In this document: in pieces, positions 6,674 through 9,047 of the stretch | How positions within the stretch are numbered: position 1 is the first letter of the stretch | Layout of the letters: every line of letters starts with the position of its first letter | Assembly: GCA_002341345.1 (NCBI GenBank) | Contig: DDNW01000049.1 | Coordinates: 12,043-21,089, forward strand | DNA from: Erythrobacter sp. UBA2510 | GTDB lineage: Bacteria; Pseudomonadota; Alphaproteobacteria; Sphingomonadales; Sphingomonadaceae | Length of the DNA stretch: 9,047 nucleotides | Direction of reading: 5' to 3' | Made by a program: the position numbers and the translations under genes | The notes under the pieces: generated by a model | What the model saw: the letters and a program-made list of their open reading frames with translations, nothing else | Told to the model about the DNA's origin: nothing | Database searches by the model: none

Positions 6674-7807
6674 TCAGGCGGCGGCGGTCATCTGGGCATA
6701 AGCCCAGTCGAGCCAGGGGCCGAGCGCCTCGATATCGGCGGTGTCGACCGTGGCGCCGCACCAGACGCGCAGACCCGCCGGCGCGTCGCGATAACCGGCA
6801 ATGTCATAGGCCGCGTCCTGCTCTTCCAGCAGCTTGGCAAACTGCTTGATGAAGTCGGCATCCGCGCCCTCGACCGTCAGGCACACGCTCGTGTTCGAAC
6901 GGGTGGCCGGATCGGCGGCAAGATGACCCAGCCAGCTGCGCGACTGCACGATCGCATCGAGCGCCGCAGCATTGGCATTGGCGCGTGCCTGCATGGCGGA
7001 CAGGCCGCCCAGCGACATGCCCCATTCGAGCGCGAAGATCGCATCCTCGACCGCGAGCATGCTCGGCGTGTTGATCGTCTCGCCCTTGAATACGCCCTCG
7101 ATCAGCTTGCCCTTACTTGTCAGGCGGAAGACCTTGGGCAGCGGCCATGCGGGGGTGTAGCTCTCCAGCCGCTCAACCGCACGGGGGCCGAGAATCAGCA
7201 CGCCATGTGCGCCTTCCCCGCCCAGCACTTTCTGCCAGCTGAAGGTCAGCACATCGACCTTGTCCCAGGCGATGTCCTGCGCGAAGACGGCGCTGGTGGC
7301 GTCCGCTATGGCGAGGCCTTCGCGGTCCGCCGCAATCCAGTCGCCATGGGGGACACGCACGCCCGAAGTGGTGCCGTTCCAGGTGAAGATGACGTCGTTC
7401 GACCAGTCGACCGCGGCAAGGTCTGGCAGTTGGCCGTAATCGGCGCGGATCACCGTCGGATCGAGCTTGAGCTGCTTGAGCGCGTCCGTAACCCAGCCCT
7501 CACCGAAGCTTTCCCATGCCAGCGTCGTGACAGGCTTCGCACCGAGCATGGTCCACATGGCCATTTCAACCGCGCCAGTATCCGAACCGGGGACGATGCC
7601 GATGCGATGCGTGTCGGGTACACCGAGCACTTCGCGTATCAGATCGATGCAATATTGCAGGCGCGCCTTGCCGAGTTTCGAGCGGTGCGATCGCCCAAGC
7701 GATTCGATGGCCAATTTTTCGGGGGCCCAGCCCGGCGGCTTCGCGCAGGGACCGGAAGAGAAATACGGGCGTGCAGGCTTGCGCGCCGGGAACGTTACGT
7801 CAGTCAT
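6674..7807 (-). CDS. serC: Phosphoserine aminotransferase
   Basis: SerC is a PLP enzyme that converts 3-phosphohydroxypyruvate plus glutamate to phosphoserine and 2-oxoglutarate, the step after SerA. The 377-residue product is of the kind found in alphaproteobacteria and some archaea. PLP Lys is K193 in SWQKVLGGEGAHG (190-202). Other family segments are the N-terminal PYFSSGPCAKP (14-24), IVPGSDTGAVEMAMW (71-85), WNGTTSGVR (143-151), IADATSAVF (167-175) and INTPSMLAVED (245-255). AGGAG lies about 8 nt before the ATG and is part of a small hairpin, so translation may be modulated. It is the first gene of the serC-serA-hisZ set and diverges from the extensin-like gene. The family is certain; a dual role in pyridoxine synthesis, as in some bacteria, is possible but not shown. 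Confidence 0.96.
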   Translation of the reverse strand: MTDVTFPARKPARPYFSSGPCAKPPGWAPEKLAIESLGRSHRSKLGKARLQYCIDLIREVLGVPDTHRIGIVPGSDTGAVEMAMWTMLGAKPVTTLAWESFGEGWVTDALKQLKLDPTVIRADYGQLPDLAAVDWSNDVIFTWNGTTSGVRVPHGDWIAADREGLAIADATSAVFAQDIAWDKVDVLTFSWQKVLGGEGAHGVLILGPRAVERLESYTPAWPLPKVFRLTSKGKLIEGVFKGETINTPSMLAVEDAIFALEWGMSLGGLSAMQARANANAAALDAIVQSRSWLGHLAADPATRSNTSVCLTVEGADADFIKQFAKLLEEQDAAYDIAGYRDAPAGLRVWCGATVDTADIEALGPWLDWAYAQMTAAA

Positions 7808-7813
7808 TTAAGA

Positions 7814-7853
7814 CTCTCCTTACAGAGAGCACGCGCGGCGTTGGGACCGCGTG
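7814..7853 (-). ncRNA. Structured serC leader, candidate serC-type cis-regulatory RNA
   Basis: Two adjacent hairpins sit directly before serC. The first (complement of 7853-7830) pairs CACGCGG with CCGCGCGTG across an 8-nt loop, with a 2-nt bulge. The second (complement of 7829-7814) pairs CTCTC with GAGAG across a 6-nt loop, and its 3' arm holds most of the AGGAGAG ribosome binding site. An alphaproteobacterial serC RNA motif is known upstream of serC-serA operons. The position and general layout fit my recollection of it, but I could not compare it with the Rfam model. With the proposed promoter, the transcript would begin just before the first hairpin. Confidence 0.45.
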
Positions 7854-7864
7854 GCCCGGAGCCG

Positions 7865-7892
7865 CAACTAGTCTGATGTACGCACCAGTCAA
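7865..7892 (-). promoter_or_regulatory. Candidate serC promoter
   Basis: TTGACT (complement of 7887-7892) is a good -35 element. With a 16-bp spacer the -10 is TAGTTG (complement of 7865-7870), a weak match. The start of transcription would fall near 7858, giving a leader of about 50 nt that contains both hairpins. Confidence 0.4.
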
Positions 7893-7900
7893 GCCGCACG

Positions 7901-7928
7901 TGCACAATATGCGGCGGATCGTTGTGCA
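7901..7928. promoter_or_regulatory. Inverted repeat, candidate operator between divergent genes
   Basis: TGCACAA (7901-7907) and TTGTGCA (7922-7928) are a perfect 7-bp inverted repeat with a 14-bp spacer, so the half-site centres are 21 bp apart, about two helical turns. It lies 8 bp upstream of the proposed serC -35 and 46 bp upstream of the lipoprotein start, which suits a dimeric regulator acting on either side. The regulator is unknown. Confidence 0.4.
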
Positions 7929-7974
7929 GTAATGGTCGATCAGCGCGCCTAATTCGCCTAGACTCACGGACAAG

Positions 7975-8640
7975 ATGAAACGGCCCTTTGTCATCACCGG
8001 TCTTTTGCTTGCGCTTGCGGCCTGTTCGTCCGCTCCTGACCGACGCGAGACCAGCCGCCCGCCCGTTCAGACCAGCACGATCACTCAAAATCCTGTTTCC
8101 CAGCAATGCTTTACTGCACTTGGCACAGCAGGCAACAGCTTCACCCCCCTGCCCGACCGCTACACCGGCCAAGGGTGCAGCATGCTCGGCACGGTACAGT
8201 TGAACGCCATCGCCACCGACCTCTCTTCTGCTGTGGCGACCAACCTCGGGCCAGTCACCTGCCCGGTCAGCAATGCCTTTGCCGAATGGGCGCGCTACGG
8301 TGTGGATCGAGCCGCGCGGGTCATGCTCGGCTCGCCGCTGCGATCGATCGAAACCTTCGGCAGCTACTCATGCCGCAACGTCGCACGGACTGCGCGCCGC
8401 TCGGCCCATTCGACCGCCGAGGCGATCGACGTGGCCGCCTTCGTGCTCGTAGACGGGCGGCGGATCTCGGTGAAAGAGGACTGGTCAGCCGGCACCGAGG
8501 CGGAACGCGAATTTCTGCGCGTGGTGCACCAGAGCGCCTGTCGTCGGTTTGGCACCGTGCTCAGCCCCGATTACAACGCCGATCATGAAGACCATTTCCA
8601 TCTGGAGGGCGTCATGGGAGACCGGCCCTTTTGTCGGTAG
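7975..8640 (+). CDS. Extensin-like C-terminal domain lipoprotein (M15-peptidase-like)
   Basis: This 221-residue protein resembles the bacterial extensin-like C-terminal family (PF06904 type). The N-terminus MKR is followed by a hydrophobic stretch and a lipobox LAAC at 14-17, so it should be a lipoprotein anchored by C17 and facing the periplasm. A Ser/Thr/Pro-containing linker follows to about residue 40. The domain carries SAHSTAEAID (143-152), with H145 and D152 spaced like the M15 D-Ala-D-Ala carboxypeptidase metal site, and EDHFH (205-209), with H207 and H209 as the likely further ligand region. The Gly usual in the first motif is Ala148. Six further cysteines (45, 68, 96, 133, 189, 220) could form three disulphides. 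A role in cell-wall turnover is an inference. Only a weak GGA lies upstream of the ATG. Confidence 0.85.
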   Translation: MKRPFVITGLLLALAACSSAPDRRETSRPPVQTSTITQNPVSQQCFTALGTAGNSFTPLPDRYTGQGCSMLGTVQLNAIATDLSSAVATNLGPVTCPVSNAFAEWARYGVDRAARVMLGSPLRSIETFGSYSCRNVARTARRSAHSTAEAIDVAAFVLVDGRRISVKEDWSAGTEAEREFLRVVHQSACRRFGTVLSPDYNADHEDHFHLEGVMGDRPFCR

Positions 8641-8672
8641 CTATCCAGTACTGACGGCCTGAACCTGGCTCA

Positions 8673-8689
8673 CCGTACCTGACTTACGG
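8673..8689. terminator. Weak hairpin between convergent genes
   Basis: CCGTA and TACGG form a 5-bp stem with a 7-nt loop in the 61-bp gap between the converging extensin-like gene and the response regulator gene. No T-run follows on either strand. It may act as a bidirectional terminator, but the evidence is slight. Confidence 0.25.
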
Positions 8690-8701
8690 CGCCTGACGGA
8701 C

Positions 8702-9047
8702 CTAACCGCGCAAATCTCTTAGAGCCTTGGCGGCTTCGCCCAGCAACGGCTCTTCATAATCAGCTTCCAGCCTTAGGCGCACCGCCTCGGCTGCATGGGT
8801 TGCACCGAGCTTGTCCATCATGTTGGCCCGGTGAATTTCGACCGTGCGCGGGCTGATCTCCAGCGCGCGGGCAATCGCCTTGTTCGACAGGCCCTGGCTT
8901 AGCCAGTCCAGCACTTCGCGTTCGCGGCGACTAAGCGCCGAGATGCGCTGGCGCGCTTCGACCAGCCGCCGCCGCGCCTCCGAATGACGACCGGCATCGG
9001 CCAGCAACTGCTGCGCCACCCGTGTGAATTCCTGCGCATCGAGGGGC
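8702..9047 (-). CDS. FixJ-like response regulator, LuxR-type DNA-binding end (N-terminus cut by window edge)
   Basis: The frame is open from the right edge to a TAG at 8702-8704, giving the last 114 full codons. The first residues, PLDAQEFTRVAQQLL, look like the end of a receiver domain after its conserved Lys-Pro, as in FixJ-type proteins. They are followed by a helical linker. Then comes a LuxR-type helix-turn-helix: LSRREREVLDWLSQGLSNKA, then IARALEISPRTVEIHRANMM and DKLGATHAAEAVRL, including the conserved E-R-E-V-L, the S-N-K-x-I-A turn and the R-T-V-E-x-H-R recognition helix. The GTG at 9017-9019 is internal and not the true start. Such regulators are phosphorylated by a partner histidine kinase and bind DNA as dimers. 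The kinase and targets are not visible here. Confidence 0.88.
   Translation of the reverse strand, partial: PLDAQEFTRVAQQLLADAGRHSEARRRLVEARQRISALSRREREVLDWLSQGLSNKAIARALEISPRTVEIHRANMMDKLGATHAAEAVRLRLEADYEEPLLGEAAKALRDLRG

Noticed and set aside
4844..7876. A 1010-codon open frame on the plus strand opposite hisZ, serA and serC
   Set aside because: It lies antisense to three well-recognised enzymes, resembles no known protein, and long open antisense frames are common in GC-rich genes with strong third-position bias.
7896..7905. GCACGTGC and GTGCAC palindromes upstream of serC
   Set aside because: Short palindromes are common in GC-rich DNA; only the larger spaced inverted repeat at 7901-7928 seemed worth listing.
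8651..8699. CTGACGG repeated twice near the end of the extensin-like gene
   Set aside because: Two copies of a 7-mer in a 61-bp gap are not enough to call a repeat array, and no partner element is present.

Overview
This window is GC-rich (roughly 60-65% G+C by eye) bacterial chromosome. It most likely comes from an alphaproteobacterium, probably a sphingomonad or Erythrobacteraceae relative. Supporting signs are a GTTC-N7-GTTC LexA-type box, an alphaproteobacterial-type SerC next to SerA, a separate HisZ, an extensin-like lipoprotein, a FixJ/LuxR-type regulator and many GANTC sites in the intergenic regions. The genus is an inference from gene content and protein style; no database search was run.

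Layout, left to right. (1) 1-521, minus: the N-terminal 173 residues of a regulator-like protein with a degenerate receiver domain, cut by the left edge. A promoter-like TTGACT and a LexA-type box lie just upstream of it. (2) 627-1919, minus: purA, adenylosuccinate synthetase. (3) 1920-2076: a divergent intergenic region with a 7-bp inverted repeat in the purA leader. (4) 2077-2952 and 2970-3830, plus: two tandem paralogous alpha/beta hydrolases. The first has a lipoprotein-like signal; the second has none and seems to lack the catalytic acid. (5) 3823-7807, minus: serC, serA and hisZ in transcription order, overlapping the second hydrolase tail to tail by 8 bp. The serC leader has two adjacent hairpins, the second holding the ribosome binding site, and the serC-serA gap has a strong GC hairpin. 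(6) 7975-8640, plus: an extensin-like lipoprotein with an M15-peptidase-like metal-site pattern, divergent from serC. (7) 8702-9047, minus: the C-terminal LuxR-type DNA-binding end of a FixJ-like response regulator, cut by the right edge.

The core genes are metabolically linked. SerA and SerC are the first two steps of phosphorylated serine synthesis. Serine supplies glycine and one-carbon units for purines. HisZ activates HisG, whose pathway consumes ATP and returns AICAR to purine synthesis. PurA takes IMP toward AMP. The hydrolase pair has no obvious link to this and looks like an accessory insert between hisZ and purA.

I found no mobile element, CRISPR array, tRNA, rRNA or clear novel multi-gene system. 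The points most worth a second look are the LexA-type box before the pseudo-receiver gene, the structured serC leader, the 28-bp inverted repeat between serC and the lipoprotein gene, and the apparent catalytic loss in the second hydrolase.
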